A DNA stretch of 64,000 nt. Origin: Roseimaritima sediminicola. Its GTDB lineage: Bacteria; Planctomycetota; Planctomycetia; Pirellulales; Pirellulaceae. Positions 35,466 through 44,235 of the stretch are shown here, in pieces. A program made the translations under genes and the position numbers. How positions within the stretch are numbered: position 1 is the first letter of the stretch; every line of letters begins with the position of its first letter. The notes below the pieces were generated by a model. It was given only the letters and a program-made list of their open reading frames with translations. It made no database searches and was not told the DNA's origin. The stretch lies in contig NZ_WIAD01000012.1 in assembly GCF_009618275.1 (NCBI RefSeq), positions 1 to 64,000 of the forward strand, read 5' to 3'.

Positions 35466-36980
35466 ATGAACCGTCTAAAAAAAGCTGTTTGCGGTCTGCT
35501 CGTCGTTCTCGTGCCGGGATTCGTCTTTCTTGGCGCTTCCAAGGCGGCTGCAGCCGACGACCGTGACAAGCCCAACGTCGTGCTGATTTTTATCGACGAC
35601 CTGGGCTGGACGGATATCGGCTGTTACGGCAACGATTTCGTCGAAACGCCTCGGATCGATCAACTGGCCGCCGAGGGCGTTCGCTTCACGGATTTCTATG
35701 CGTCCGGAGCCGTTTGTTCACCCACGCGATGTGCGCTGCAGTCCGGCCAGAACCAGGCTCGCATCGGTATCACGGCACACATCCCGGGCCACTGGCGACC
35801 CTTTGAACGCGTGATCACGCCGCGTCCGACGATGGCACTGCCGAGCGATACCGTGACGATCGGTGAAGCGCTCAAGACGGCCGGCTACACAACGGGCTAC
35901 GTCGGCAAGTGGCATCTGGGCACGGGGGCCCCACAATTCCAACCCGACCAGCAAGGATACGACTTCTCGGCCGTCATCGGAGGTCCTCATCTGCCCGGTC
36001 GTTTTCGGGTTCAGGGGCGACCCGATCTGAAACCCGGCCCGAATCAGTATCGGACGGACTTTGAAGCCGACTTAAGCATCGAGTTCATCAAGAAGAATCG
36101 AGACCAGCCTTTCTTTTTAATGCTCTCGCCCTTCGCCGTTCACATTCCCCTCGGAGCCATGTCGGAAAAGGTCCAGAAATACCGCCAGAAGGCCGCCGAG
36201 CAGCAACGGGATCTGCCGCATCCCGTGTACGCCGCCATGATCGAACACTGCGATGATATGGTTGGGCGCATCGTCGATGCGATCGACCAGAACGGTCTGA
36301 GCGACAACACGATGGTGATCTTTACTTCCGACAATGGTGCACTCTATCGACGTTACGACTTTCGCGAGCAGGCGGACGACACCGTCACCGACCTTGCGCC
36401 CCTGAAAGGAGAAAAGGGATCCTTGCACGAAGGCGGCGTTCGCGTGCCGATGATCGTGAAGTATCCGCCCCTCGTGGGCGCAGGTGCTGTCTGCAACGAA
36501 CCGACCATTACCCACGACTTCTATCCGACACTCGTCGAACTTGCTGGCGGACAGTTGCCACGGAATCAGACTATCGACGGTGTGAGTTTGACGCCGTTGC
36601 TGTCCAACCCTGATGCTCGGCTCGATCGGGATGCGTTGTACTGGCACTTTCCCCACTACCACCACGATCGACCGGCCAGCAGCATCCGCGCGCGTGATTG
36701 GAAGCTGATCGAGTATCTCGACGGCACCGGTGACATCGAGTTGTACCAGATCGGAAAGGATATCGGAGAAACAAAGAACCTTGCGGCCGAGCGACCTGGA
36801 CGCGTCGCTGACCTGCAGAAAAAACTGAAAGCCTGGCGCGAGAACGTACTGGCACGCATGCCGATCCCCAATCCGGGTTACGATCCTGATCGCGCAGCCG
36901 AATGGTGGAACGTGCGGAACGGCCAGCCGGTTGCCAGCGACAACCGAAAGCGGTTTCCCGCGACGGAGAAAGACCAGTAA
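35466..36980 (+). CDS. Sulfatase (formylglycine-dependent)
   Basis: A 504-residue secreted arylsulfatase-family enzyme. Signal peptide to about residue 30 (KAAAADDRDK follows). KPNVVLIFIDDLGWTDIGCY provides metal-binding aspartates, VCSPTRCALQSG places the formylglycine cysteine at about residue 84 (C-S-P-T-R), GYVGKWHLGTG and TSDNGALYRR complete the active site. It would hydrolyse sulfate esters in the periplasm or outside the cell. An anaerobic or FGE maturase gene is not in this window. It is the second sulfatase in the cluster and shares only the superfamily core with the first. Confidence 0.94.
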   Translation: MNRLKKAVCGLLVVLVPGFVFLGASKAAAADDRDKPNVVLIFIDDLGWTDIGCYGNDFVETPRIDQLAAEGVRFTDFYASGAVCSPTRCALQSGQNQARIGITAHIPGHWRPFERVITPRPTMALPSDTVTIGEALKTAGYTTGYVGKWHLGTGAPQFQPDQQGYDFSAVIGGPHLPGRFRVQGRPDLKPGPNQYRTDFEADLSIEFIKKNRDQPFFLMLSPFAVHIPLGAMSEKVQKYRQKAAEQQRDLPHPVYAAMIEHCDDMVGRIVDAIDQNGLSDNTMVIFTSDNGALYRRYDFREQADDTVTDLAPLKGEKGSLHEGGVRVPMIVKYPPLVGAGAVCNEPTITHDFYPTLVELAGGQLPRNQTIDGVSLTPLLSNPDARLDRDALYWHFPHYHHDRPASSIRARDWKLIEYLDGTGDIELYQIGKDIGETKNLAAERPGRVADLQKKLKAWRENVLARMPIPNPGYDPDRAAEWWNVRNGQPVASDNRKRFPATEKDQ

Positions 36981-37167
36981 TCGTGATCGATACCAGCCTC
37001 CGAGCAGAGTGACGCCTCAATTGCGGGAAACGTAACCGCACGTACTAGAGCTACGGCGATTATGCTGAAACCCCGTGCGCGGAAGCCCCCGGTGCTGAAG
37101 CACCGCCCGTTCCTCATTCCCGCCCGTTCTTCATTCCCGTCCGCTTTCTTTCCTAGTGACCGCTTTG

Positions 37168-38070
37168 ATGAATCTTAACCGTCGCCAGTTCGTGGCCGCG
37201 TGCACTGCCTCCGCGTTGCTTGCTCGTACCGCTTCCGCCACGCCGTCTGACTTCCAGTTCAACTACCTGGTCGGTTCCAGCATGTACGGCTACACCGACC
37301 TGAAAGACATTGTTCCCGAGGTCCCGAAGACGGGAGCGAAGGCTCTGGACATCTGGCCCAAGGTCCACGGCAACCAGCGCGAACAACTGGATGCCATGGG
37401 CGAAGCCGCTTTCCAGAAACTGCTCGATCGGCATGGCGTCCAACTGGGCTGCATCACGCAGTACAAGCTGGGTCCGTTCCGGTTGCAGGACGAGATGCGG
37501 CTGGCCGGGCGACTGGGCTGCCAGACGATCGTTTGTGGCGGCAAAGGTCCTAAGAGATTAAAGGGGACGGAATTGAAAACGGCAGTGGGTGAGTTTGCCG
37601 AACAGATGAAACCTCACCTGGCCGTCGCCGAAGAAACCGGAGTGACGATCGCCATCGAGAACCATGGCAACAACCTGATCGAATCGCCGGACTCCCTGAA
37701 GTGGCTGGTCGAACTCTGTCCCAGCAAGCACCTGGGCGTGGCGCTCGCACCCTATCATCTCGAGCAAGATCCCCAGTTGATCGCCGGGCTGATCGAATCG
37801 CTGGGCAACCGCATCGCGGTGTTCTACGCCTGGCAGCACGGGATGGGATCGGTCAAGAAGCTGCCCAAAGAGCAGGAGCTGATGCAGATGCCCGGCCGCG
37901 GCGAGCTGGATTTCGGACCCTTGGTCGATGCAATGAAGGCGGTCGGCTACGCGGGCTGGACCGAGATCTTCATGCATCCGGTGCCGCGTGGGGTGCCGAT
38001 TCTCGAACCCACCGCGGCCGTCACTGCCGAAATCAATCGGTCTCGCGATTACCTGGAAAGCCTTCTCTAA
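37168..38070 (+). CDS. Exported sugar-phosphate isomerase/epimerase-like TIM barrel
   Basis: A 300-residue protein with a Tat signal (NLNRRQFVAACTASALL) and an AP-endonuclease-2-type TIM barrel. Recognisable barrel segments are DIVPEVPKTGAKALDIWPKV, GVTIAIENHGNNLIESPDSL, VFYAWQHGMGSVKKLP and GYAGWTEIFMHPVPRG. The Glu, His and Asp positions could bind a divalent metal. The family acts on sugars or inositols by isomerisation or epimerisation; here it is exported, so the substrate is probably a released monosaccharide. ATG 37168 is preferred to GTG 37156. Just upstream (37105-37142) the phrase CCCGTTCCTCATTCC is repeated. Confidence 0.83.
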   Translation: MNLNRRQFVAACTASALLARTASATPSDFQFNYLVGSSMYGYTDLKDIVPEVPKTGAKALDIWPKVHGNQREQLDAMGEAAFQKLLDRHGVQLGCITQYKLGPFRLQDEMRLAGRLGCQTIVCGGKGPKRLKGTELKTAVGEFAEQMKPHLAVAEETGVTIAIENHGNNLIESPDSLKWLVELCPSKHLGVALAPYHLEQDPQLIAGLIESLGNRIAVFYAWQHGMGSVKKLPKEQELMQMPGRGELDFGPLVDAMKAVGYAGWTEIFMHPVPRGVPILEPTAAVTAEINRSRDYLESLL

Positions 38071-38116
38071 GGCTTGGCTCCCACCGTGCCAGCGGCGGTG
38101 GTGAGCCGGACGTTGG

Positions 38117-38288
38117 TAAGCACGTCGCAACATTTCATTCGGCTTTACTCTCCCTCTGGGAGAGTCGGGCTCTTAGGCCCGGAGAGGGTTTTCGTAGGGC
38201 TCTCCCCGGTCCTAAGAGCCCGACCCTCCCGCTGCGCGGGAGGGTGTTGTCGCGGGGTTTCACCGAAAGATTCATGCCGACGTGCTTA
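38117..38288 (-). mobile_element. MITE-like element, copy 3 (172 bp, inverted)
   Basis: Same length and nearly the same sequence as copy 1, in the opposite orientation. Termini are TAAGCACGTCG and CGACGTGCTTA. Its right-end TTA (38286-38288) forms the TAA stop of the minus-strand UspA gene, the same arrangement as copy 1 with the SLC13 gene. Confidence 0.8.
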
Positions 38289-39152
38289 GTTGCCCCGGAG
38301 CGCTGGCGGGATGGCCAGTACGTCTTGCTCGGAAACTCGCAGGACGCCTTCGGTAACGCTTCCCATCAGGGCCCGAGCGAACACGGAACGACCGCACGTC
38401 CCCAGCACCACAAGGTCGGCCGACATTTCTCGAGCGGTGTCGCAGATCGTTTCGGCGATATTGGCGGTGGCGTGTTGAACCAGCGGGGTCATCTCTTCAA
38501 TGCCGACGCGCTGCATGAAGGCAACGGTCTGCTGCATGGAGCGGTTTTGAATACTGTCCAGATACGACTGTTTCTCCGCTTCGCTCATCGAGGTGCGGTT
38601 GACCAAGGTGCTTCCCGGCGCGCTGTAGACGTGCAGCAGGGATACGCCCAGCCGGTTCATCAAGCGAAGTTCTTGAGCTTGGTGAATCATTGCTTGGGAT
38701 TCGTCCGAGAGGTCCGAAGCGACCAGTGCCCGGCGGTACAGCCCACTGGGCACGCCATTGGCCATCAACACGGGACGGTCTGCGGTCCGGATCGTTCGCT
38801 CTGCGGTCGTGCCCACCAGGATATTGCGCAGCAGTTGGCGGCGATGGGGGCCGATGACGATCAAATCCGCGTCCAGTTCTCGAGCGGCTTGCGTGATGGC
38901 CAGGAAGGGCTTGCCCAAAGCCACGCGGAAGTCGCACTGCACCCGATCGACGTTGCCGAGGGTCTGCGTCAGCTTCGCGAGCAGCTCGGTCGACGCGGTC
39001 TGCTTGGCCTGTACGATCACTCGAGGTTGATCGTCATCGACGACGTGCACCAGGTGCAGATGCGATTCAAACTCCCGCGCCAACAACTTCGCCCGCCGGA
39101 TGGCGCGGTCCGAACGCTCTGAAAAATCGGTCGCAACGACAATCGATCTCAT
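38286..39152 (-). CDS. Tandem universal stress protein (UspA domains)
   Basis: A 288-residue cytoplasmic protein with two UspA folds. The first starts RSIVVATDFSERSDRAIRRA and ends LIVIGPHRRQLLRNILVGTT before AERTI, including the G-x2-type nucleotide loop. The second starts RRALVASDLSDESQAMIHQA and ends LVVLGTCGRSVFARALMGSV with TEGVLR. It probably binds ATP and acts in stress adaptation. It differs clearly from the Usp at 14301-15224, so it is not a recent duplicate. The start is ATG 39152. The stop codon is contributed by the end of MITE copy 3. Confidence 0.9.
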   Translation of the reverse strand: MRSIVVATDFSERSDRAIRRAKLLAREFESHLHLVHVVDDDQPRVIVQAKQTASTELLAKLTQTLGNVDRVQCDFRVALGKPFLAITQAARELDADLIVIGPHRRQLLRNILVGTTAERTIRTADRPVLMANGVPSGLYRRALVASDLSDESQAMIHQAQELRLMNRLGVSLLHVYSAPGSTLVNRTSMSEAEKQSYLDSIQNRSMQQTVAFMQRVGIEEMTPLVQHATANIAETICDTAREMSADLVVLGTCGRSVFARALMGSVTEGVLRVSEQDVLAIPPALRGN

Positions 39153-39630
39153 TTCCTGATTCCTTCAAACGCCTCATCGTCGGCGTTCTTGTGGAAGGTC
39201 GCCCAAACGGCTCATAGAAGCCATGCGTTTTTGAAAAAATCGACAGGCCGAGATCTCGCCGGCGACGTCCGCACATGGTGGTCTAGGCGGCATCCTTTTT
39301 CCAAAACGCCGAAGCAAAGAGAAGCAAAGAGCGTACCAGCCATTTTTTGCCTGATCAACCAAAACGGCTCCTGGCCTTTTCCCTCGCCCGCTGTTCTCTC
39401 TGTATTGGACATCTGGCTCAAGGTCCACGACGGGTTCCGTGCGTGGGAACCGACACCGCGAACGCTGTGTCAGGCGTTATATTCGGTACAAACAGCAGGC
39501 CGCCCCTCCGGCGAGGGTTGGCTTGCGTTTTTTTAGGGGGTTTCTGATCCCCGCGGGCTGGGCCTGAGAGCTATCTGTTGAAGTCGTCGCACGTATTGTG
39601 TCACACCGTTTGCAGAGAGCCGCCCGCATC
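39153..39630. other. Intergenic region before the TadE operon
   Basis: No supported gene. Near its right end CCCTCCGGCGAGGG is followed after a short gap by seven T residues (39529-39535), resembling an intrinsic terminator or attenuator reading toward the TadE operon. Short frames on both strands have no ribosome site. Confidence 0.4.
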
Positions 39631-40062
39631 ATGCCTGCTGAGAAAAATCGTCTACACCCACGCTCGACCCGACGCGGGGCGAGCGCGGTGGAGTTGGCCT
39701 TCGTGGCCATTCCTTTGTTCCTGGTGCTCTTTGCATCGATCGAGTTGGGCCGGGCTGCGATGTCCGTGCAGGCTCTCGAGGAAGCCGCTCGCTCAGGATG
39801 CCGGTTGGCAATCTTGCGGTCGCAGAGCAGCGCAGCGGCGGAAGCCGAAGTCCAGCGGCTGACTCAGAGCATCGGCCTACGCAACGTCACCACGGAGATT
39901 TTGCCGGAACAACTGGAGTCGATGCCGCAGTGGGATCCCGTCACGGTGCGGGTATCGGCCCGCTTTGCCGACAACAGCTGGGTGCCCTTGCCCAAGTACT
40001 TTGCTCGTTACCGCTACACCGCCAGCTGTGTGCTGCCGCGCGAAGCCGAACCTGAACGGTAG
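39631..40062 (+). CDS. TadE-like pilus/secretion assembly protein
   Basis: A 143-residue pseudopilin-like protein. RRGASAVELAFVAIPLFLVL then FASIELGRAAM is the TadE signature: a basic start, a conserved Glu and one N-terminal membrane helix. The remainder is a periplasmic domain. TadE/TadF proteins are minor pseudopilins of Flp-type (Tad) pili; here only TadE/G-like genes are present, without the ATPase or secretin, which must lie elsewhere if functional. ATG 39631 is preferred over the upstream GTG 39598. First gene of a three-gene operon; the next gene starts 10 nt later. Confidence 0.88.
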   Translation: MPAEKNRLHPRSTRRGASAVELAFVAIPLFLVLFASIELGRAAMSVQALEEAARSGCRLAILRSQSSAAAEAEVQRLTQSIGLRNVTTEILPEQLESMPQWDPVTVRVSARFADNSWVPLPKYFARYRYTASCVLPREAEPER

Positions 40063-40072
40063 GGATTGCGAG

Positions 40073-41242
40073 ATGAAGATGAGAAAACACTTTGCTCGCC
40101 TACGCCGTCGTGGTGGCACTATGGTGATGTTCACCTTCTTCTTGGTGATCGTCATTGCGATGGCTGCCTTCGCCATTGATTTGGCCCGCGTCCAGCTGGT
40201 GCGCAGCCAACTGCAGTCGGCCGTCGATGCGGGGGCGCTGGCGGGCGGATTGCAGCTGAAACGCGACCCCGACGATGCTGAGGCGGCCCGAGCGGCCGCC
40301 GAGCGTTTTATTCAGATGAACCAGGTCGGGTTTTCCGGCAACGTCGCCGCCGCCGCGATCGATGTCGAGCTGGGGCAGTGGGAACCGGATGCCCAGCGGT
40401 TCTATGCCACCGACGAGAATCCCTACAGCGTTCGCGTGTTGGCGAGGAAAGAGGACGAACCGTATTCGTTCGCGCAGATCTTCGGCAGGACGACGTTTAC
40501 GGTGCCGCGACAGGCCGTTGCATCGGTGCCGACCGCCCCGCTGGACATCATGATGGTGCTGGATCTGTCGTCCTCGATGGGATCTCAAGGCCGTATCGAA
40601 GCGTTGCGCGAAGCCTCGCCCGAGTTCGTGAGCACGATTCGAGACGCTGACAAGGAAGACTTCGTCGGCGTGATGGGCTACGGCGTGCGGAAAGACGATT
40701 ACGACCCGGACGATTACGCGTCCCCGGGGATCGTCTACACGGCGACGCCGGCAAGTCTGTTTCCCGATCCCAGTGAGGCGGCGACCGACTGGGCCGGGGT
40801 GCTGGAAGCCCCTCTGACCGACGACTACGATGCTTTAATCCGTACCGCGCTCAGTCCCGCCGCCTTGCAGGCCCGCAAGTATGGCGGCGGCACGCCGATC
40901 GGGGCAGCGATTCGAGACGGGGCGCATTGTGTGGACGCGAACAATCGTGAGGACGTCGACATGTTGATGGTGTTGATGAGCGACGGGCATGCCAACAAAC
41001 CGTCCAGCAACGGCGATGGATACGCTCGACAAATGGCCGCTTATGCCGCCGACTTGGGAGTCAAGATTCATACGATCAGTCTAGGAAATTCCGCCGACGT
41101 CGATTTGATGACCGACATCGCTGCGATCACCGGTGGGCGGCACTTCGACGCCTCGGGCAGCGGCAGCGTGCTCACGTCCAGCCTGCGAGAGGCCTATCGC
41201 GGAATCGCCAACGACATCAACCGTACCACCATCGTGGAATAA
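40073..41242 (+). CDS. TadG-like protein with von Willebrand A domain
   Basis: A 389-residue protein. The N-terminal helix GGTMVMFTFFLVIVIAMAAF and the following QSAVDAGALAGGLQL are typical of TadG/Flp pilus assembly proteins. A von Willebrand factor A domain begins LDIMMVLDLSSSMGSQGR, with an intact DxSxS metal-ion-dependent adhesion site near residue 164 and ADVDLMTDIAAITGGRHFDA near the end. It is anchored in the inner membrane with the domain outside. The function may be adhesion or pilus assembly. It is sandwiched between two TadE-like genes with gaps of 10 and 4 nt, so co-transcription is certain enough. Confidence 0.9.
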   Translation: MKMRKHFARLRRRGGTMVMFTFFLVIVIAMAAFAIDLARVQLVRSQLQSAVDAGALAGGLQLKRDPDDAEAARAAAERFIQMNQVGFSGNVAAAAIDVELGQWEPDAQRFYATDENPYSVRVLARKEDEPYSFAQIFGRTTFTVPRQAVASVPTAPLDIMMVLDLSSSMGSQGRIEALREASPEFVSTIRDADKEDFVGVMGYGVRKDDYDPDDYASPGIVYTATPASLFPDPSEAATDWAGVLEAPLTDDYDALIRTALSPAALQARKYGGGTPIGAAIRDGAHCVDANNREDVDMLMVLMSDGHANKPSSNGDGYARQMAAYAADLGVKIHTISLGNSADVDLMTDIAAITGGRHFDASGSGSVLTSSLREAYRGIANDINRTTIVE

Positions 41243-41246
41243 TCCC

Positions 41247-41723
41247 ATGCAAAAGCGAAACGCTCGCTCGCAACCGTTCCCCTGTTACGGCCCCCGCCGT
41301 TTCCGCTCGAGGACTACGCGGCGGGGCATTGCGGCGGTGGAGTTCGCCGTGATCCTGCCGGCGGTGATTCTGGTGATCCTGGCATCGTTGGAGATCACCC
41401 GGGGCTTTACGGTCCAGCATGCCCTGCAGGAGGCAGCCATGAATGGTTGTCGGATCTATACACTTGGCGATAAAGACCAAGCGGACGCCCAAGCCATGAT
41501 CGATCGTTCGCTGGCTGAAGCCGGCATCCTCGGCTATGCGGTGGCCTACACTCCGGCGACCAAAGCCGAGATCGTTTCGGACCTGCAACCGGTGTCGGTC
41601 ACCGTCACGGTACCCTACAGTCGGGTCGGCATCGGCATCGAGTGGTTCCTGGCCGGCACGGACATCGCGGCCAGCGTCACCCTTCCGGCCGACTCACCAC
41701 CGCCTGCCGAACACGAAGATTAA
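41247..41723 (+). CDS. TadE-like pilus/secretion assembly protein
   Basis: A 158-residue protein with the TadE signature RRGIAAVEFAVILPAVILVI then LASLEITRGF, one N-terminal membrane helix, and a periplasmic tail with EAAMNGCRIYTLGD that parallels EAARSGCRLAIL in the first TadE of this operon. The two TadE genes are therefore paralogues flanking TadG. The start is ATG 41247, four nt after the TadG stop. Confidence 0.88.
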   Translation: MQKRNARSQPFPCYGPRRFRSRTTRRGIAAVEFAVILPAVILVILASLEITRGFTVQHALQEAAMNGCRIYTLGDKDQADAQAMIDRSLAEAGILGYAVAYTPATKAEIVSDLQPVSVTVTVPYSRVGIGIEWFLAGTDIAASVTLPADSPPPAEHED

Positions 41724-41771
41724 ACACCGCTCGGCAATCGCCGAGACGCTTACGAGAATGGGAGACCGAGG

Positions 41772-41873
41772 ATGAACGACCGCTTCGCGACACCGCGATT
41801 CCTCGGCTTCATTGTCGCTGGCAACCGCTGTGCCGCCGGCTGGTGGTCTTTTCAGCCGGAGGCGAAGCGATGA
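41772..41873 (+). CDS. Possible 33-residue upstream ORF
   Basis: ATG 41772 follows GAGACCGAGG and the frame ends with TGA at 41871-41873, overlapping the ATG of the oxidoreductase gene in an ATGA. Translation of this short frame could couple to the oxidoreductase. The peptide (MNDRFATPRFLGFIVAGNRC...) has no recognisable family and could be chance. Confidence 0.3.
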   Translation: MNDRFATPRFLGFIVAGNRCAAGWWSFQPEAKR

Positions 41874-42844
41874 GAGCGGTCTACGCCGATCGATACGGTC
41901 CGCCCGAGGCCTTGGTATTGGCCGAGGTGCCGCGGCCCGAGCTGGACGCGTCAGCGGTGCTGGTGCGGGTTCAAGCCGCCGGGCTGCACGTCGGAGATTG
42001 CTTTACGGTTCGCGGCCGTCCGTTTGTCGTGCGGATGGAAACTGGCTGGCTTCGCCCCCGCTGTGGAATCCCGGGCTATGACTTCTCTGGCGTCGTAGAA
42101 CAGGTCGGAGACGCCGTAACCGATTTCCAGCCTGGAGATGAAGTGTTCGGTTACCATCCGGGGACCTGTGCCGAATTCGTCGCCGCGGGTAACGACAAAC
42201 TTGCGAAGAAACCGCGCGGCGTATCACACGCCGAGGCCGCGGCGATCCCGACCTCGGGCCTGGCGGCTTTGCACGCTTTGCGAGACGTCGCCAAGTTGCA
42301 AAGCGGCCAGTCCGTGCTGATCAACGGCGCGTCCGGAGGGATTGGCACGTTCGCTGTACAGATTGCCAAATCCATAGGGGCCGAGGTGACCGGGGTGTGT
42401 AGCGAGACGAATATCGAGCTCGTGGAATCGCTCGGGGCCGACCATGTCGTCGACTACACAAAAGCTGATTTTACCGCGACCGCCCAGCCCTACGACGTCA
42501 TCCTCGACAACGTCGAGAATCGCCGTTTGGCAGAGGTGCGTCGAGCGCTGAAGCCGACCGGTACACTGATATGCAACAGTGGCACGGGCGCGAGTGGATT
42601 GGCGTTCTGGATCCGCCTACTGCAACCGCTAATCCTCTCGCCGTTTACGAAACAGAGCCTTCGCCGCTACATCTCCGTACCACTTCGCCGAGATCTCGAA
42701 GTGCTTGGCGAACTGGTCGACGCCGGCAAATTGAAACCGGTTCTCTCGGAAACGCATTCGCTGGAGCGTGTGGCCGAGGCGCTGGCGAAATTGGAGCAGG
42801 GTCATACGGCAGGCAAACGAGCGGTAAACATCTCGGCAAAATAA
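41870..42844 (+). CDS. NAD(P)-dependent zinc-independent alcohol dehydrogenase / quinone oxidoreductase
   Basis: A 324-residue MDR-family oxidoreductase. A GroES-like N-terminal domain (GPPEALVLAEVPRPELDASA, GIPGYDFSGVVEQVGDAVTD) is followed by a Rossmann domain with NGASGGIGTFAVQIAKSIGA, the A/G-x-G-G-x-G nucleotide loop. There is no clear structural zinc lobe (no C-x2-C-x2-C-x7-C), matching the quinone-oxidoreductase branch. It reduces quinones or carbonyls using NADPH; the substrate is unknown. The start is ATG 41870 with GGAGG about 7 nt upstream. Cytoplasmic. It follows the Tad operon by 146 nt and is probably independent. Confidence 0.9.
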   Translation: MRAVYADRYGPPEALVLAEVPRPELDASAVLVRVQAAGLHVGDCFTVRGRPFVVRMETGWLRPRCGIPGYDFSGVVEQVGDAVTDFQPGDEVFGYHPGTCAEFVAAGNDKLAKKPRGVSHAEAAAIPTSGLAALHALRDVAKLQSGQSVLINGASGGIGTFAVQIAKSIGAEVTGVCSETNIELVESLGADHVVDYTKADFTATAQPYDVILDNVENRRLAEVRRALKPTGTLICNSGTGASGLAFWIRLLQPLILSPFTKQSLRRYISVPLRRDLEVLGELVDAGKLKPVLSETHSLERVAEALAKLEQGHTAGKRAVNISAK

Positions 42845-42856
42845 TTCTGGTGCGCG

Positions 42857-43429
42857 ATGTGGGTTCCGACCCTGACCTGTTTGTTGGCCGATGGGACCGT
42901 GACTGCGGGGGAGACGTTGACGCTGTGGAGTGTGCGGTTGGCCGTAGGCTGTTATTTGGTCCGGGTGTTGTTGGATGTCGTTTCGCGTTCGGACGCGGAG
43001 CCCGCGGCAGCGTCTTATCTGGTGCGGTTCTTATGGACCATTGGCGCCGTGTTCTGTCTGGTTCACATTGCCGGAGCGTTCGGCGTGTATCACGATTGGC
43101 GTCATGATGCGGCTCTCCGCCACACGGCCGAACAGACCGAGCGGATGATTGGCGTCGCCTGGGCGGGAGGGCTGTACGTCAATTATGCGTTCACGGTCCT
43201 CTGGCTGGCAGACGTCGCCGCGTGGTGGATCGGTGGCGTTGGCTTTCCCTATCGGCACCGCGTTTACTTCTGGACCGTTCATGCCAGCTTTGCGTTTGTC
43301 GTCGTCAACGCGACCGTGGTCTTCGGTCCGCCCGGTTGGCGGTACGTCGCCGCGATGTTTGCTCTTTGCCTTGCCGCTTGTATGGCCTTTCGTCTCCGCG
43401 GCCGGCCGGGACCGCCGAATAGATCGTGA
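42857..43429 (+). CDS. Membrane protein of unknown function
   Basis: A 190-residue protein with about four to five membrane helices (LWSVRLAVGCYLVRVLL, FLWTIGAVFCLVHIAGAFGV, YVNYAFTVLWLADVAAWWIG, FWTVHASFAFVVVNATVVFG, YVAAMFALCLAACMAFRL). Aromatic and histidine residues (HDWRHDAALRH, YRHRVYFWT) lie in loops. No family recognised. It starts 12 nt after the oxidoreductase stop on the same strand, so the two may share a transcript. Confidence 0.72.
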   Translation: MWVPTLTCLLADGTVTAGETLTLWSVRLAVGCYLVRVLLDVVSRSDAEPAAASYLVRFLWTIGAVFCLVHIAGAFGVYHDWRHDAALRHTAEQTERMIGVAWAGGLYVNYAFTVLWLADVAAWWIGGVGFPYRHRVYFWTVHASFAFVVVNATVVFGPPGWRYVAAMFALCLAACMAFRLRGRPGPPNRS

Positions 43430-43649
43430 CTAGCACTCCCTGCACCGCTGGGCTGGTTCAGCGGTAATTGGAATTGGGCGTCAAGTGAGAAGAGCAGGGT
43501 GGTCGGCTTCCTGCCTGATTCTACAGACGCCCGCCGTGATCTGGCGTTCCTACTGCCCGTGAGCACACCGGACCCAACCCCGCGAACGGGTTCTGGAATG
43601 AACTTTGTGACGAACAGCCGCGCGGAATGGCGGCGCCGCGCATCCCCGC

Positions 43650-43726
43650 AGTGGCGGCGAGACGCTGCGAATATTCTACGGCAGCTTCACCTGAACACCG
43701 AACGCAACGCCCAGCCCTCGCCGTAA
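43650..43726 (+). pseudogene. RAYT C-terminal remnant
   Basis: Encodes QWRRDAANILRQLHLNTERN, which parallels QWRHDAANIEQQLHLNTEHK at the end of the intact-frame RAYT gene (44236-45018). Only the tail survives. Confidence 0.6.
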
Positions 43727-44100
43727 CCGCAGGTCGCGCGTTAAACGCTTGTGTCGCCCCTCCGGGGCTTTGTTTTGTTTGGGGTGGCGAGACCCGGCGG
43801 TTGACACCGCCGGCAGGGGCTATGCCGCCCTGCGGGCTGGTGCTGCGGTCGCGGTGATTGTTGCGGCGTGGTTTGTTTGGTTCCGCTGCATGTCCAACAT
43901 AACTTGCTTGTGAACAAGTCTGCTCCTGGCTCCTAGCCCGAAGGGCGGCACAGCCTCTGCCGGGGACGTGAGTCCCCGGGTCCGGGCCAGCAGAACACTT
44001 TTAGCCCGAAGGGCGGCACAGGTGCAGACCCGCTGGGTCGCCCCTCCGGGGCTTTGGTTTGTTTGAGGATGCGAGACCCGGCCGTGACACCGCCGGCAGG

Positions 44101-44191
44101 GGAAGGCTTCGCCGGGGGTAAGGCCTTGTGTTCGGTGTTCGAGGGGGGGGGAAGGCTTCGCCGGGGTCAGGCCTTGTGTTCGGTGTTCGAG
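44101..44191. repeat. REP-like repeat, two tandem copies
   Basis: Two copies of GGAAGGCTTCGCCGGGG.. followed by CCTTGTGTTCGGTGTTCGAG (44101-44143 and 44150-44191). An inverted copy lies at 44997-45035, so these bracket the RAYT gene. Confidence 0.8.
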
Positions 44192-44235
44192 AGGGGGAGC
44201 GTAAAGGGTTGCACCTATCCGCCCGGAGGATTGTC

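Larger units (their letters stand above)
43430..44235. other. REP-like repeat cluster upstream of the RAYT gene
   Basis: No intact gene. It contains two copies of a ~65-bp phrase beginning GTCGCCCCTCCGGGGCTTTG (43752 and 44037), two copies of TAGCCCGAAGGGCGGCACAG (43937 and 44001), and two 42-bp copies of GGAAGGCTTCGCCGGGG... (44101, 44150). At 43650-43726 the frame reading QWRRDAANILRQLHLNTER is a remnant of the C-terminus of a second RAYT gene. Confidence 0.65.

Noticed and set aside
39174-39428. 84-codon minus-strand frame upstream of the Usp gene
   Set aside because: Basic, Cys/Pro-rich composition and no ribosome site; probably decayed intergenic repeat.
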